Assembly (NCBI GenBank): GCA_003170275.1
Contig: PNAM01000010.1
Span: forward strand, 177,230 to 241,229
Origin: Myxococcales bacterium
Lineage (GTDB): Bacteria > Myxococcota_A > Polyangia > Palsa-1104
DNA length: 64,000 bases
Reading direction: 5' to 3'
Shown: positions 26,360 through 35,280 of the stretch, piece by piece
How positions within the stretch are numbered: the stretch's first letter is position 1
Layout of the letters: each line of letters starts with the position of its first letter
Notes under the pieces: model-generated
The model's input: only the letters and a program-made list of their open reading frames with translations
Told to the model about the DNA's origin: nothing
Databases searched by the model: none
Made by a program: the position numbers and the translations under genes

Positions 26360-26388
26360 TTGCGCCCCCGCCCTCTGCTCACTATAGT
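26360..26388 (+). promoter_or_regulatory. Probable sigma70-type promoter for the lipoprotein at 26399
   Basis: TTGCGC (26360-26365), 17 bp spacer, TATAGT (26383-26388); the ATG follows after ten bases. The transcript leader would be only about four bases. Confidence 0.5.
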
Positions 26389-26398
26389 CACCGCCCTC

Positions 26399-26962
26399 AT
26401 GCCCCGGGTGTTTCTGCTCGTCGTGTCGTTGTTCCCGCTCGCGTTGTCGTCCGCCGGTTGCGGCCACAACGTGGGCGACGCGTGCAGCACGAACGTGGAC
26501 TGCGACCCGACCGGCCTGCGCTTCTGCGACACCTCGGCGCCGGCCGGCTACTGCACCATCGACGGCTGCGACGTGGCCACCTGTCCGGACAACTCGGTGT
26601 GCGTGCGCTTCCTCACGCAGGTCGAGGACGAGCCGTGCATCTACGGGCGGGCCTTCGGGGCGACCGATGGCGGCACGGACGATGGCGGCACGGACGACGG
26701 CGGCATCCCGCCCGGCTGCCGCGTCGACGAGCGCTGCGTCTGCGATGTGACGGTGAGCGGCGTGTGCTCCGACATCAACAACGCGCACTGCGCACCCGAG
26801 TCGACCGAGCGGCGCTGGTGCCAGAAGACCTGCGGCAACGACACCGACTGCCGGACCGGCTACCAGTGCCGCGAGACCGGCACGCTGGGCGGCGAGCCGG
26901 TGCCCACCGCCGACATGCTGAGCGGCGTCCCCGCCAAGTTCTGCGCCCCACTCGGGAGCTAG
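26399..26962 (+). CDS. Cys-rich lipoprotein
   Basis: A 187-residue lipoprotein (signal with lipobox SAGC). The mature part is dense in cysteine with EGF-like spacing, for example [19 protein letters not shown] and [18 protein letters not shown], as found in many myxobacterial surface proteins. A short repeat of the pentapeptide TDDGG (three near-copies, from about 26661) is encoded by a tandem 15-bp repeat and may vary in length. The start at 26399 is preferred to 26360 because the promoter overlaps the latter. Function unknown; two ABC permease genes follow 11 bp downstream. Confidence 0.72.
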   Translation: MPRVFLLVVSLFPLALSSAGCGHNVGDACSTNVDCDPTGLRFCDTSAPAGYCTIDGCDVATCPDNSVCVRFLTQVEDEPCIYGRAFGATDGGTDDGGTDDGGIPPGCRVDERCVCDVTVSGVCSDINNAHCAPESTERRWCQKTCGNDTDCRTGYQCRETGTLGGEPVPTADMLSGVPAKFCAPLGS

Positions 26963-26973
26963 ACCGCTAGCCG

Positions 26974-27903
26974 ATGCGCGGGTCCTTCCTGCGACGGCGC
27001 ATCTTGTCCAGCCTGACCGCGGTGTTCGGCGTCTCGGCGCTGGTGTTCCTGCTGGTGCACCTGATCCCCGGCGATCCGATCGACAACCTGCTGGGCGAGC
27101 GCGCCGATCCGGTCGACAAGGCGCAGATGCGCGCGTGCATGGATCTCGATCAGCCGCTGACCATCCAGTTCGGCCGCTTCGTGCGCAGCGTCGCCGACGG
27201 CACGCTCGGCAAGACCTGCCCCGATCAGACGCGCACCGTCGCGCAGCTGATCAAGGAGGCGATGCCGTCGACGGTGGCGCTGGCGGTCGCGGCGATGGTG
27301 GTGGCGCTCATCCTGGCGCTGCCGCTCGGCATCCTCGCCGCGCTCCGGCCGCGATCGCCGCTCGACTTCGGCGCCACGGCGTTCTCGCTGCTCGGCATCT
27401 CCATGCCCGCGATGTGGCTCGGCCCGCTCTTGCTCGCGATCTTCTACGTGGGGCTGCGCTGGTCGCCGGGGCCCGCCGACGACGCCGGGCTGGCGGGCCT
27501 GGTGCTGCCCGCGATCATGCTCGGCACGCACCTCATGGCCATGCTCGCGCGCATGACCCGCGCTTCCTTGCTCGAGGTGCTCGGCGAGGACTACGTGCGC
27601 ACCGCGCGCGCCAAAGGGCTGTCGCCCACGCGCGTGGTGCTCAAGCACGGCCTGCGCAACGCGCTGGTGCCGGTGATCACCGTCGCCGGCATCCAGTTCG
27701 GCTCGCTGCTCGCCGGCGCGGTGGTGACCGAGAAGGTGTTCGCGCGGCCGGGCATCGGCACGCTGCTCCTCGAGGCGATCGCGCAGCGCGACTACCGCGT
27801 GGTGCAGGGCTGCACGCTGGTGATCGCGGTGAGCTACGTCACGGTCAACCTGTTCGTCGACCTCGCCTACGGCCTGGCCGATCCGCGGATCCGCGTGCGA
27901 TGA
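26974..27903 (+). CDS. ABC transporter permease, DppB/OppB family
   Basis: A 309-residue inner-membrane permease of the peptide/nickel family. The N-terminus [35 protein letters not shown] is diagnostic, as is the EAA loop [31 protein letters not shown] near residues 205-235, which contacts the ATPase. Six membrane spans are apparent. It pairs with the following gene through an ATGA overlap. No substrate-binding protein or ATPase gene lies next to it, so those partners must be elsewhere. Confidence 0.92.
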   Translation: MRGSFLRRRILSSLTAVFGVSALVFLLVHLIPGDPIDNLLGERADPVDKAQMRACMDLDQPLTIQFGRFVRSVADGTLGKTCPDQTRTVAQLIKEAMPSTVALAVAAMVVALILALPLGILAALRPRSPLDFGATAFSLLGISMPAMWLGPLLLAIFYVGLRWSPGPADDAGLAGLVLPAIMLGTHLMAMLARMTRASLLEVLGEDYVRTARAKGLSPTRVVLKHGLRNALVPVITVAGIQFGSLLAGAVVTEKVFARPGIGTLLLEAIAQRDYRVVQGCTLVIAVSYVTVNLFVDLAYGLADPRIRVR

Positions 27904-28727
27904 GACGGATCCTCCGTCGCTACGGCGTGGGCCCGGTGATTGGCGCGGTGCTGCTCGCGGCGTTCTTCGCCATGGCGCTGCTCGGTCCGTGGCTCGCGCC
28001 CTACCCGCCCGAGGCGCAGAGCCTCGATCACCTGCTCGAGCTGCCCAGCCAGGCGCACCTGCTCGGCACCGACGAGAACGGGTGCGACCTTTTGTCGCAG
28101 CTCCTGTTCGGCGCGCGATTGGCGGCCGGCATTTCGCTCTCGGTGGTCGCGCTGTGCCTGGCGGTGGGCACCGCGCTGGGCACCATCGCCGGCTACTTCG
28201 GCGGCCGCGTCGACGAGCTCATCATGCGCCTGGTCGACGTGCTCTTGGCCTTCCCCGGCATCCTCCTCAACCTGGCGATCGTCGCCATCGTCCCGTCGGC
28301 CGGCGTCGGCGTGTTCGTGTTCGCGCTGGCGGTCAACGGCTGGGTCGGCTACGCGCGGGTGGCGCGCGGCCAGGTGCTGGAGGTGCGCGAGCGCGAGTTC
28401 GTGGTCGCGGCACGCGCGATCGGCTGCTCGCCCTGGCGCGTGATGCTGCGCCACGTGGTGCCCAACATCCTCTCGCCGCTGATCATCCAGGCGACCTTCG
28501 GCTTCGCCGGCGTGATCCTGGTCGAAGCCAGCCTGTCGTTCCTCGGCCTCGGCCGGCTGCACACCTACAGCTGGGGCTCGCTGCTCGCGCAGGGCACGAC
28601 CTATCTGTGGCGCACGCAGCACCTGGCGATGGTGCCGGGCCTGGCGATCGCCGCCGTCGTCCTCGGATGCAACCTCCTCGGCGACGGGCTGCGCGATCGC
28701 CTCGACCCGCGACGCTCCCGCTCCTAG
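27900..28727 (+). CDS. ABC transporter permease, DppC/OppC family
   Basis: The 275-residue partner permease. The N-terminal helix is followed by the family segment [26 protein letters not shown] and the EAA loop [25 protein letters not shown], then SLSFLGLG and the C-terminal [12 protein letters not shown]. These two permeases form the channel of an oligopeptide, nickel or glutathione-type importer. The start is the ATG overlapping the dppB-like stop. The gene ends 4 bp before a convergent lipoprotein gene. Confidence 0.92.
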   Translation: MRRILRRYGVGPVIGAVLLAAFFAMALLGPWLAPYPPEAQSLDHLLELPSQAHLLGTDENGCDLLSQLLFGARLAAGISLSVVALCLAVGTALGTIAGYFGGRVDELIMRLVDVLLAFPGILLNLAIVAIVPSAGVGVFVFALAVNGWVGYARVARGQVLEVREREFVVAARAIGCSPWRVMLRHVVPNILSPLIIQATFGFAGVILVEASLSFLGLGRLHTYSWGSLLAQGTTYLWRTQHLAMVPGLAIAAVVLGCNLLGDGLRDRLDPRRSRS

Positions 28728-28731
28728 GTGG

Positions 28732-29016
28732 CTACGGCACGTCGATGGGCGGCGGCTCGTGCGGCACGTCCGACGGCACCACTGGCACGATCACGGTATC
28801 GGTCACGCCCTCATTGAAGGCCTTCTTCACCGCCTTGCGGTGCATGCGCTCCGCTTCGGACTTCTCGTTCTGCGCGGTCAGGTAGTCGCGAATGTGGGCC
28901 GCGTTGTCGGCCTTCATGTCGTGGATCTGCGCTTCCCTCTCGATCTGCCCCGAGGTCGCGCAACCGACCGCTCCTACAGCGAGCAGCCCGAGTCCCATCA
29001 TCACCAATCGACGCAT
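28732..29016 (-). CDS. Small lipoprotein, unknown function
   Basis: A 94-residue protein with a good ribosome binding site (GGGAGGT) and lipobox AVGC. The mature part is a charged helix (residues 25-65, rich in Glu, Lys, Asp and His) likely to be a coiled coil, followed by a Pro/Val-rich tail ending PPPIDVP. It is the last of a run of same-strand small exported proteins that begins with the nitrilase-like gene. Function unknown. Confidence 0.65.
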   Translation of the reverse strand: MRRLVMMGLGLLAVGAVGCATSGQIEREAQIHDMKADNAAHIRDYLTAQNEKSEAERMHRKAVKKAFNEGVTDTVIVPVVPSDVPHEPPPIDVP

Positions 29017-29088
29017 CAGCTACCTCCCGTCGCGGCATCAGGGCCGCGACTGATCCCATTGCACTCCGCGAGCCAGCGGCTCAACGTG

Positions 29089-29373
29089 TCATTCGACACC
29101 CTTGGCGATGTCTTCGGGCGAGCGCAGCACCGGCGGCGTGTCGCCCGGCGGATACTGGGTGTTGTCACGGCCGTACCCGAAGGCGCGGAAGCTCCCCCTT
29201 CTGAGCCGATCGGCCTTGAGCTGCTCGCGCGTGGCGCTCGGCGCATCGCCGGCGATCGCGAACGCGGTCGCCTGCTGCTCGTGATAGGCGGCACGCCGCT
29301 CGACGTTGGTCGGCCCGGCGCACCCTGCCCCCGCAAGCGCCACCACGGCCGCCGTCCAAAAGAACTTCGTCAT
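29089..29373 (-). CDS. Small lipoprotein, unknown function
   Basis: Another 94-residue lipoprotein, preceded by a strong AAGGAGG ribosome binding site. The signal MTKFFWTAAVVALAGAGC gives lipobox Cys18. The mature part has a helix with ERRAAYHEQQATAFAIAG and a Tyr/Gly/Pro-rich tail. The Shine-Dalgarno selects this start over an in-frame ATG at 29403. It lies 43 bp downstream of the rhodanese gene on the same strand. No family recognised. Confidence 0.65.
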   Translation of the reverse strand: MTKFFWTAAVVALAGAGCAGPTNVERRAAYHEQQATAFAIAGDAPSATREQLKADRLRRGSFRAFGYGRDNTQYPPGDTPPVLRSPEDIAKGVE

Positions 29374-29416
29374 GTGGACCTCCTTACCGTCGAGGAGATG
29401 CACCTGGCGTTCCAGA

Positions 29417-29797
29417 TCAGCCGCCGGATTCGGTGGCCTTGCCGGCCTTCTGCCAGCCGCGAATTCCGGCCGGCATGACGAACACGTTGGTATAGCCCAG
29501 CTTCACGGCGCTCCCGGCGCCTTTGTGGCAGGCGTGTCAGTGCTCGTTCATGCAGTAGAAGATCAGCACCGCCTTGGTGTCGGCGGGCAGATCCTTCGCT
29601 TGCAGGTGATCGTACTCGACGAACTTCGCGCCCGGCACGTGCGCGCCCTTGAAGGTGTCCGGATCGTTGCAGTCGTACACATGGACGCTCTTGTCCTTGA
29701 GCTTCGCCGCCACCTGATCGACGGTCAGCTCGCCGAATCCTTCGCCGGCCGACGCCACGCCGCCGAGGGCCAACACCGCGATCAGCAACGCTCTCAT
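29417..29797 (-). CDS. Periplasmic rhodanese-like protein with in-frame TGA (candidate selenoprotein)
   Basis: Read through the TGA at 29537-29539 this gene encodes 126 residues plus stop. A signal peptide (MRALLIAVLALGGVASA) and strong GAGGAGG ribosome binding site are present. The rhodanese core runs YDCNDPDTFKGAHVPGA, then the active-site loop FYCMNEH, the TGA (codon 87), then HACHKGAGSAVKLGYTNVF and GIRGWQKAGKATESGG. The part after TGA is a perfect continuation of the rhodanese fold, and the TGA sits where I recall close family members having Cys (CxxxxCxxC). A hairpin of bacterial SECIS type lies 15 nt beyond. Selenocysteine insertion is the best explanation; the alternative is a nonsense mutation (TGC to TGA). 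Without readthrough an 86-residue truncated product results. It lies 59 bp downstream of the nitrilase-like gene. Confidence 0.75.
29504..29527 (-). promoter_or_regulatory. SECIS-like hairpin downstream of the in-frame TGA
   Basis: In mRNA sense, starting 9 nt after the TGA: CAC, bulge AAA, stem GGCGC, loop CGGGA, stem GCGCC, GUG. The five-pair GC stem and three-pair base enclose a five-base loop 21-25 nt after the TGA with a G in its first two positions. That meets the known constraints for bacterial SECIS elements: apical loop about 16-37 nt downstream with an early G. Confidence 0.55.
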
Positions 29798-29856
29798 GAC
29801 GCCTCCTCGAATCGATACAATTTACTCGACTCCCCAGGCCCGGGCCAGGGCTACCG

Positions 29857-30732
29857 CTACAGGACGACGGTGACCGGGTACTCGCTCGGCTCGATGGGAA
29901 TCTCCCACCGCGACTCGGGCACCGCGATGCGGCCCTTGCGCCCGCGCAGCTTGCACATGGACACGAAGTCGCGCGCCGCGCGGTCGGGATAGACGAAGAA
30001 CGCGTTGCGGATCGCGCGCGGGCTCGGCCAGACTTCGGCGGGAGGGATCTCCACCAGCGTGTCGAGCACCTCTTCCACCTTGATCGCCAACGCCTGGCGG
30101 CGCGGCTTGCCCGGCTCGTGAAAGGCGTTCACGTGCACCACGGTCTTGGCCACCCCGCACTCAAGCGCGCGACCGAGCAGGCGCGAGGCGACCTTCTCGG
30201 CGCCGTACGCGAAGTTGGCGATCACTACCAGAAGATCGCAGCGCAACGCGGCGGGCGGCAGCCGCTGGAACGCGAACAGGTCGGAGCAGATCAGGAAGCG
30301 CGCGTCGATGAGCGAGTCGTCCACGTCGATCATCACGCGGTTGAGCCGGCCGTACGGCGAGACCACGATGTTCGGACCGTCGATGGCCGAGTCCATCTCG
30401 AACGACTGGGTGGAGATCTTGGCCTGCGGCACGTGCGCCGCGCCGTGCCGGGTGAAGATCGTCAGCGCGTTGTAGCGCAGCTCGGGATCGTGGCCGGGGA
30501 GATCTTCGATCAGATCGCCGCCGAGGTTGAGGCTGGTGATGATGTTGATGTTCTGATCTTGCGCAAAGGCGATCAAGCGCGCGAACGCGCGGCCGGAGCC
30601 GCGAGAGGTCCAGGCGAGATATTCGGGAAGAAAGGCGGTCTCGCCGGGAGTCACTTCCTCGAGCGCCTCGAGCGCGCGATCGAGCATCTCGGTCTCGTCG
30701 CCGAGCTGCAGCGAGATCAAGTGAAAGCTCAT
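29857..30732 (-). CDS. Nitrilase-superfamily (carbon-nitrogen hydrolase) protein
   Basis: A 291-residue cytosolic protein with the Glu-Lys-Cys triad of the superfamily at normal spacing: Glu37 in AFLPEYLAW, Lys105 in HVPQAKISTQSFE and Cys149 in ARFLICSDLFAF. Members hydrolyse nitriles or amides, or act as amidases in cofactor and NAD synthesis. Sequence around Cys differs from the common branches, so the substrate is not predictable. The ATG at 30732 matches the fold's usual start; the frame extends to 30888 without homology. It is first in a same-strand run with the rhodanese and two lipoproteins. Confidence 0.8.
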   Translation of the reverse strand: MSFHLISLQLGDETEMLDRALEALEEVTPGETAFLPEYLAWTSRGSGRAFARLIAFAQDQNINIITSLNLGGDLIEDLPGHDPELRYNALTIFTRHGAAHVPQAKISTQSFEMDSAIDGPNIVVSPYGRLNRVMIDVDDSLIDARFLICSDLFAFQRLPPAALRCDLLVVIANFAYGAEKVASRLLGRALECGVAKTVVHVNAFHEPGKPRRQALAIKVEEVLDTLVEIPPAEVWPSPRAIRNAFFVYPDRAARDFVSMCKLRGRKGRIAVPESRWEIPIEPSEYPVTVVL

Positions 30733-30872
30733 CGGCGCTCGCTCATTGGCGGGCACGGTAACACGAGTCCCCACCCCGTCCGAACCGCGGATTGGGAAGG
30801 TCGGAGGGCGAAGCAACTGCGCGAAATTCGTGAGCGAGAGGAGCGGCACGACGCTGGCAATGGGGGGGCAGA

Positions 30873-31169
30873 ATGGAAAAGCACGCATTCGTGGAGATGT
30901 TGGTGAACCTGCATGAATCGCTCGATCGGGTGGTCGACGCGCTGACGCCCGATCGGCCCGATCTGGCCCGCGCGCTCAGGAAGAGGGCGCAGTGGATTCC
31001 GCGGCCGGAAGAGATCGCGAGAGGAGTGACGGGACGAGGGGTGAGGACTGCGAGCTTGGGGCCGATCTTGTATCGGGCGTTGGCGGAGGGGGCGGTGGAG
31101 GGGAGGGAGTTCGATCGGGTGATGATCAGGCAGCAGCGGGCGGCGAGGGAGGTGAAGCAGGAGGAGTGA
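30873..31169 (+). CDS. Small hypothetical protein
   Basis: A 98-residue, mostly helical, charged protein with no signal or motif I recognise. Its 3' half is unusually purine-rich on the coding strand (runs of GAGG/GGGAGG). A weak G-rich stretch precedes the ATG. It sits alone between the divergent nitrilase-like gene and the convergent carboxypeptidase gene (6 bp gap). It is supported by compactness and codon-position GC, not by homology. Confidence 0.5.
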   Translation: MEKHAFVEMLVNLHESLDRVVDALTPDRPDLARALRKRAQWIPRPEEIARGVTGRGVRTASLGPILYRALAEGAVEGREFDRVMIRQQRAAREVKQEE

Positions 31170-31175
31170 GGGCGC

Positions 31176-32837
31176 CTACTCGCTGACGTTGGTGCTCGCC
31201 CCGGTTGCTTCCGGATCGCCGTCCGATTCGGAGTCGTCGGGGGTTACGTCGGGTGCGTGCTCGCCGCCGACACCCGCCGCGTCGGAGCGGAGGAACTTGA
31301 GCATCGCTTCGACCATTCGGACCTGGGCGTGGCGGACCTCGTTGGTGCGGCGGTGGCGGAAACCCTCGACGAAGATCGAGAAGATCAGGACGTCCTCTTT
31401 GTCGCCGACGTAGCCGGACAGCGCCGAGACGCCGGTGAGCGTGCCGGTCTTGGCGCGCACCAGGCCGACCGCGTCGGTGCCCATGAAGCGGTTGCGGATG
31501 GTGCCGTCGATTCCGCCGATCGCCAGCGACGTCAGGAAGTCGGGCGAGACCGCCAGATCGTAGAAGATGGTGCGCAACAGGTGGGTGAGGTCCTGGGCGG
31601 TGATGCGGTTCTCGTGCGTCAGGCCGGAGCCGTTCACGATCTTGTAGGTTCCCTGCTTGAGGCCGGCGGCGGTCAGGTAGTCCATCACCGCGCGGGTGCC
31701 CTTGGCGAGCGTGCCGGGCAGGCCGTACAGCTCGCCGCCCAGCGTCTTGTAGATCGCCTCGGCGACGAAGTTGTTCGACGGCTTGTTGGAGATGCGGCAC
31801 ACGTCGGAGAGCGGCGCCGACTGATGCTCGCCGAGCAGGGCCGCGCCCGGCGCCGGGCCGGACTTGACGCTGCCGGTCAGCTCGACGCCGAAGTCGCCCA
31901 TCGCCGCGCGCAGCACCGAGCCCGCCAACAGCGCGCCGTCGGCCAGCCGGCGCAGGTCGACGTATTCGCCGCGCGTGTCGGCGATGCGCCCGCGCACGGT
32001 CACGATCAGCTTGTCGTCGCGGCGATACGAATCGATGCGCAGCCGCGATTTCTTGCCGGTCACCGTGGTGGCCTGGTTCTCGACGCCGAACACCTCGGCG
32101 CGCGGCTCGACCCACACCACCGCCGCGTGGCCCACGTCGCCCGGCCGCACGTGCACCGCGTAGGTGTTGCGGTTGAGGATGATCGCGCCGTCGCCGACGC
32201 CGGGATCGCTCGCGCCGCTCGCCTTGGACGGATCGTGGAAGCGCCCGTCCGCGTACAGATCGCCGTCGACGCGGGTGATGCCGTTGCGCGCCAGGTTGCG
32301 CGCGATCTCGGCCACGTCGGTGTTGGTGAGCGAGGGATCGCCCGAGCCGCGCAGCACCACGTCGCCGGTCACGACTCCATTGGAATCGGGCGCGGGCCCG
32401 TACAGCGCGGTGTGGTAGCGAAAGTCGCTGCCGAGGTAGCTCATCGCCGCCGCGGTGGTCAGCATCTTGGTGTTGGAGGCCGGATTGAACGCCACCGCCG
32501 CGTTGTGCGCGAACAGCACGTCCCCGTCGGAGGCCTGCATCACCTGCACGCCCACCCGGGTGCGGCTGAGCGGCCCATCGTGCAGCACCGCCAGCAAGCG
32601 CTCGCGCAGCTTGACCACGCGCTGCTCGTGCGGATCGGTCAGGTCCTTGCCCTCGCGCGGCAGGGTCGCGAGCAGGATCCCATCACGGCCCGGCGCGACC
32701 GGCGGCGGCGGCTTCTTTGCCAGCGCCATGCGCCCGGCGACCTTCGGTTTGGCCAATTGGCGCCGCGCCTCGGCCGGGACCGAAAGCAGCGCGACCATCG
32801 AAATGGCCCACAGAGAAGATACCCGACGCGTCACCAC
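31176..32837 (-). CDS. dacB: D-alanyl-D-alanine carboxypeptidase/endopeptidase, PBP4 (DacB) family
   Basis: A 553-residue penicillin-binding protein of the S13 family that trims or cleaves peptidoglycan cross-links in the periplasm. The triad motifs are SNTK (Ser121/Lys124 here, in AFNPASNTKML), SNN in RISNKPSNNFVAEAIY and KTG in LVRAKTGTLTGV. The large insert between the first two motifs is typical of the family. The N-terminus has a signal sequence (SLWAISMVALLSVPAEA). The start is uncertain: GTG at 32837 or 32834 is preferred to the upstream TTG at 32858. The C-terminal 45 residues are acidic and Ser/Thr-rich, an extra tail. Confidence 0.92.
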   Translation of the reverse strand: MVTRRVSSLWAISMVALLSVPAEARRQLAKPKVAGRMALAKKPPPPVAPGRDGILLATLPREGKDLTDPHEQRVVKLRERLLAVLHDGPLSRTRVGVQVMQASDGDVLFAHNAAVAFNPASNTKMLTTAAAMSYLGSDFRYHTALYGPAPDSNGVVTGDVVLRGSGDPSLTNTDVAEIARNLARNGITRVDGDLYADGRFHDPSKASGASDPGVGDGAIILNRNTYAVHVRPGDVGHAAVVWVEPRAEVFGVENQATTVTGKKSRLRIDSYRRDDKLIVTVRGRIADTRGEYVDLRRLADGALLAGSVLRAAMGDFGVELTGSVKSGPAPGAALLGEHQSAPLSDVCRISNKPSNNFVAEAIYKTLGGELYGLPGTLAKGTRAVMDYLTAAGLKQGTYKIVNGSGLTHENRITAQDLTHLLRTIFYDLAVSPDFLTSLAIGGIDGTIRNRFMGTDAVGLVRAKTGTLTGVSALSGYVGDKEDVLIFSIFVEGFRHRRTNEVRHAQVRMVEAMLKFLRSDAAGVGGEHAPDVTPDDSESDGDPEATGASTNVSE

Positions 32838-32876
32838 CCCATATTGTGAGGGGCGCAAGCGGGCGGCGCAACTACG

Positions 32877-33386
32877 CTATTGGGTAGATTCGGCGGCCGG
32901 GGCGGCGCTGGTGACGAACACCTTGTCGAGCTCGAGCGGCCCGAAGATGTCGCTCTTGTTCGAGGCGTCGAGGAACAAGAGGTAGGCGGCGACCTCGGGC
33001 TTGTCGTGCTTGGCGAGCAGTTTCTTGCCCACCTCGAGCAGCTTCTCGGGCGCCGACGAGGTCATGAAGTCGGCGTCGGTGAGCCCGTCCTCGTTGGGCA
33101 CCTCGAGCGCGTTGAGGAACTCGGCCAGCATCGGCCGCCGCGAGCGCGTCAGCCACTCGAACAGCAGCGTGGCGGCGGTGGTGGCCAGCGGCTTGTCGGC
33201 GAGCCCGCGCCACAGCCGGTTGCCCCAATCCTCGTTGCGCTTCTTGGTCGAGGTATGGCTGGCGAGCCGGTTGGTGGGAATCTTGGCCTCGCGCAGCACC
33301 TTCTTCATGCCGTCGGAGGTGAGCTCCTGGAAGATGGTCTTGGTCTTCTTCTCGCCGAGCTTGCGGCAGATCTCTTCGGGTGACAT
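32877..33386 (-). CDS. Conserved hypothetical protein
   Basis: A 169-residue soluble protein, helical and Lys/Glu-rich, beginning MSPEEICRKLGEKKTKTIF. There is no recognised domain, signal peptide or membrane span. It lies between the DNA methyltransferase and carboxypeptidase genes on the same strand with gaps of about 35-40 bp. Its function cannot be inferred. Confidence 0.62.
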   Translation of the reverse strand: MSPEEICRKLGEKKTKTIFQELTSDGMKKVLREAKIPTNRLASHTSTKKRNEDWGNRLWRGLADKPLATTAATLLFEWLTRSRRPMLAEFLNALEVPNEDGLTDADFMTSSAPEKLLEVGKKLLAKHDKPEVAAYLLFLDASNKSDIFGPLELDKVFVTSAAPAAESTQ

Positions 33387-33420
33387 GGCTTGGTATCAAT
33401 ATCCGAAGCGCGCGCGATCT

Positions 33421-34269
<849 letters not shown>

Positions 34270-34270
34270 T

Positions 34271-34299
34271 TTGACTTCTCCTAGTTGTATCGATATGGT
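34271..34299 (+). promoter_or_regulatory. Sigma70-type promoter for the FHA-DUF4388 gene
   Basis: TTGACT (34271-34276), 17 bp spacer, TATGGT (34294-34299). Predicted transcription start is near 34306, about 20 bases before the GTG. Confidence 0.55.
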
Positions 34300-34326
34300 A
34301 GATGCCGAGATTCGGAGCCTTCAAGC

Positions 34327-35253
34327 GTGCCCAACGCCACCTTCGCCCTGCGGTTCATCTCTGGCAAGTACCAAGGCGGAGAGTTCCCCTTGCGCATGGA
34401 CCGGGAGATCATCGTCGGGCGCTCCAGCGATCTGGACATGGTGCTCGTCGAGGACATGGTCTCACGCAAGCACGCCAAGATCACGGCCGCGGGCGATCAG
34501 ATCGTCATCCAGGATCTGGGCTCGACCAACGGCACCTTCGTCAACGGCGAGAAGATCAAGAAGGCGCGCCTCAAAGAAGGCGACCGCATCCTGATCGGCA
34601 CGTCGATCATCAAGCTGATCGCGGTGGACACCTCGCAGGTGGTCTCCGAAGAAGCGGCGCGCGCCAAGCTCGAGCAGACCGGCCAGCGCCGCTCGGTCTC
34701 GGGCGCCAACAAGCCCATGTCGGGCTCGATCGACGAGATCCCGCTGCCCGATCTGCTGCAGCTGCTCTCGACCAGCCGCAAGTCGGGCGTCTTGTCGGTG
34801 CGCGGCGAAGGCGGCCACGGCCGCATCTACCTGCGCAAGGGACAGATCTACTACTCGACCATCGACGACTCGTACGATCTGTCGCCGCGCAAGTCGATGT
34901 TCCGCATGCTGACCTGGGTCACCGGCACCTTCGAGCTCGAGGCGCCCGACGAGAAGTCGGTGCTCGAGGAGATCCAGGAGTCGACCGAAGGGTTGCTCAT
35001 GGAAGGCATGCGCCAGCTCGACGAGTTCAACCGCATCGTGCCCGAGCTGCCGCAGCCGGATCAGGCGCTCGGGCTCTCGTCGCCGCTGACCCCGCTGCTC
35101 AAAGAGCTGAAGGAAAACGAGCTCGACATCCTGCAGCTGGTCATCAACTACGGCCAGATGCGCGCGGTCCTCGACCGCAGCCCCAAGACCGACCTCGAGA
35201 CCGCCCAAGCCCTGCTCAATCTAATGAACAAGGGCTACGTCGCGGCCCGATAA
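34327..35253 (+). CDS. FHA-DUF4388 regulatory protein
   Basis: The 308-residue protein starts at GTG 34327 (PNATFALRFISGKYQG). An FHA domain (about residues 8-95) shows the phosphothreonine-binding residues in VGRSSDLDMVL, SRKHAKI and LGSTNGTFVNG. A DUF4388/PatA-like domain (about 130-240) follows, with DEIPLPDLLQLLSTSRKSGVLSV and GRIYLRKGQIYYS. A helical tail closes it. Such proteins bind phosphorylated partners made by Ser/Thr kinases and are typical of myxobacterial signalling. Its 3' end nearly touches the convergent clpX-like gene across a small palindrome. Confidence 0.9.
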   Translation: MPNATFALRFISGKYQGGEFPLRMDREIIVGRSSDLDMVLVEDMVSRKHAKITAAGDQIVIQDLGSTNGTFVNGEKIKKARLKEGDRILIGTSIIKLIAVDTSQVVSEEAARAKLEQTGQRRSVSGANKPMSGSIDEIPLPDLLQLLSTSRKSGVLSVRGEGGHGRIYLRKGQIYYSTIDDSYDLSPRKSMFRMLTWVTGTFELEAPDEKSVLEEIQESTEGLLMEGMRQLDEFNRIVPELPQPDQALGLSSPLTPLLKELKENELDILQLVINYGQMRAVLDRSPKTDLETAQALLNLMNKGYVAAR

Positions 35254-35280
35254 CAAGCGGACTTAACTTTTTAACTTGTT
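35252..35280. terminator. Possible bidirectional terminator palindrome
   Basis: AACAAG (35252-35257) and CTTGTT (35275-35280) flank an inner TTAA-CTTT-TTAA, giving an AT-rich hairpin exactly between two convergent genes. The stem is weak for a rho-independent terminator, but it is the only such structure noticed in the window. Confidence 0.35.

Noticed and set aside
23954..26788. 944-codon open frame antisense to the subtilisin gene
   Set aside because: Shadow of third-position GC; low-complexity Arg/Gly/Ala/His sequence and no plausible start signal.
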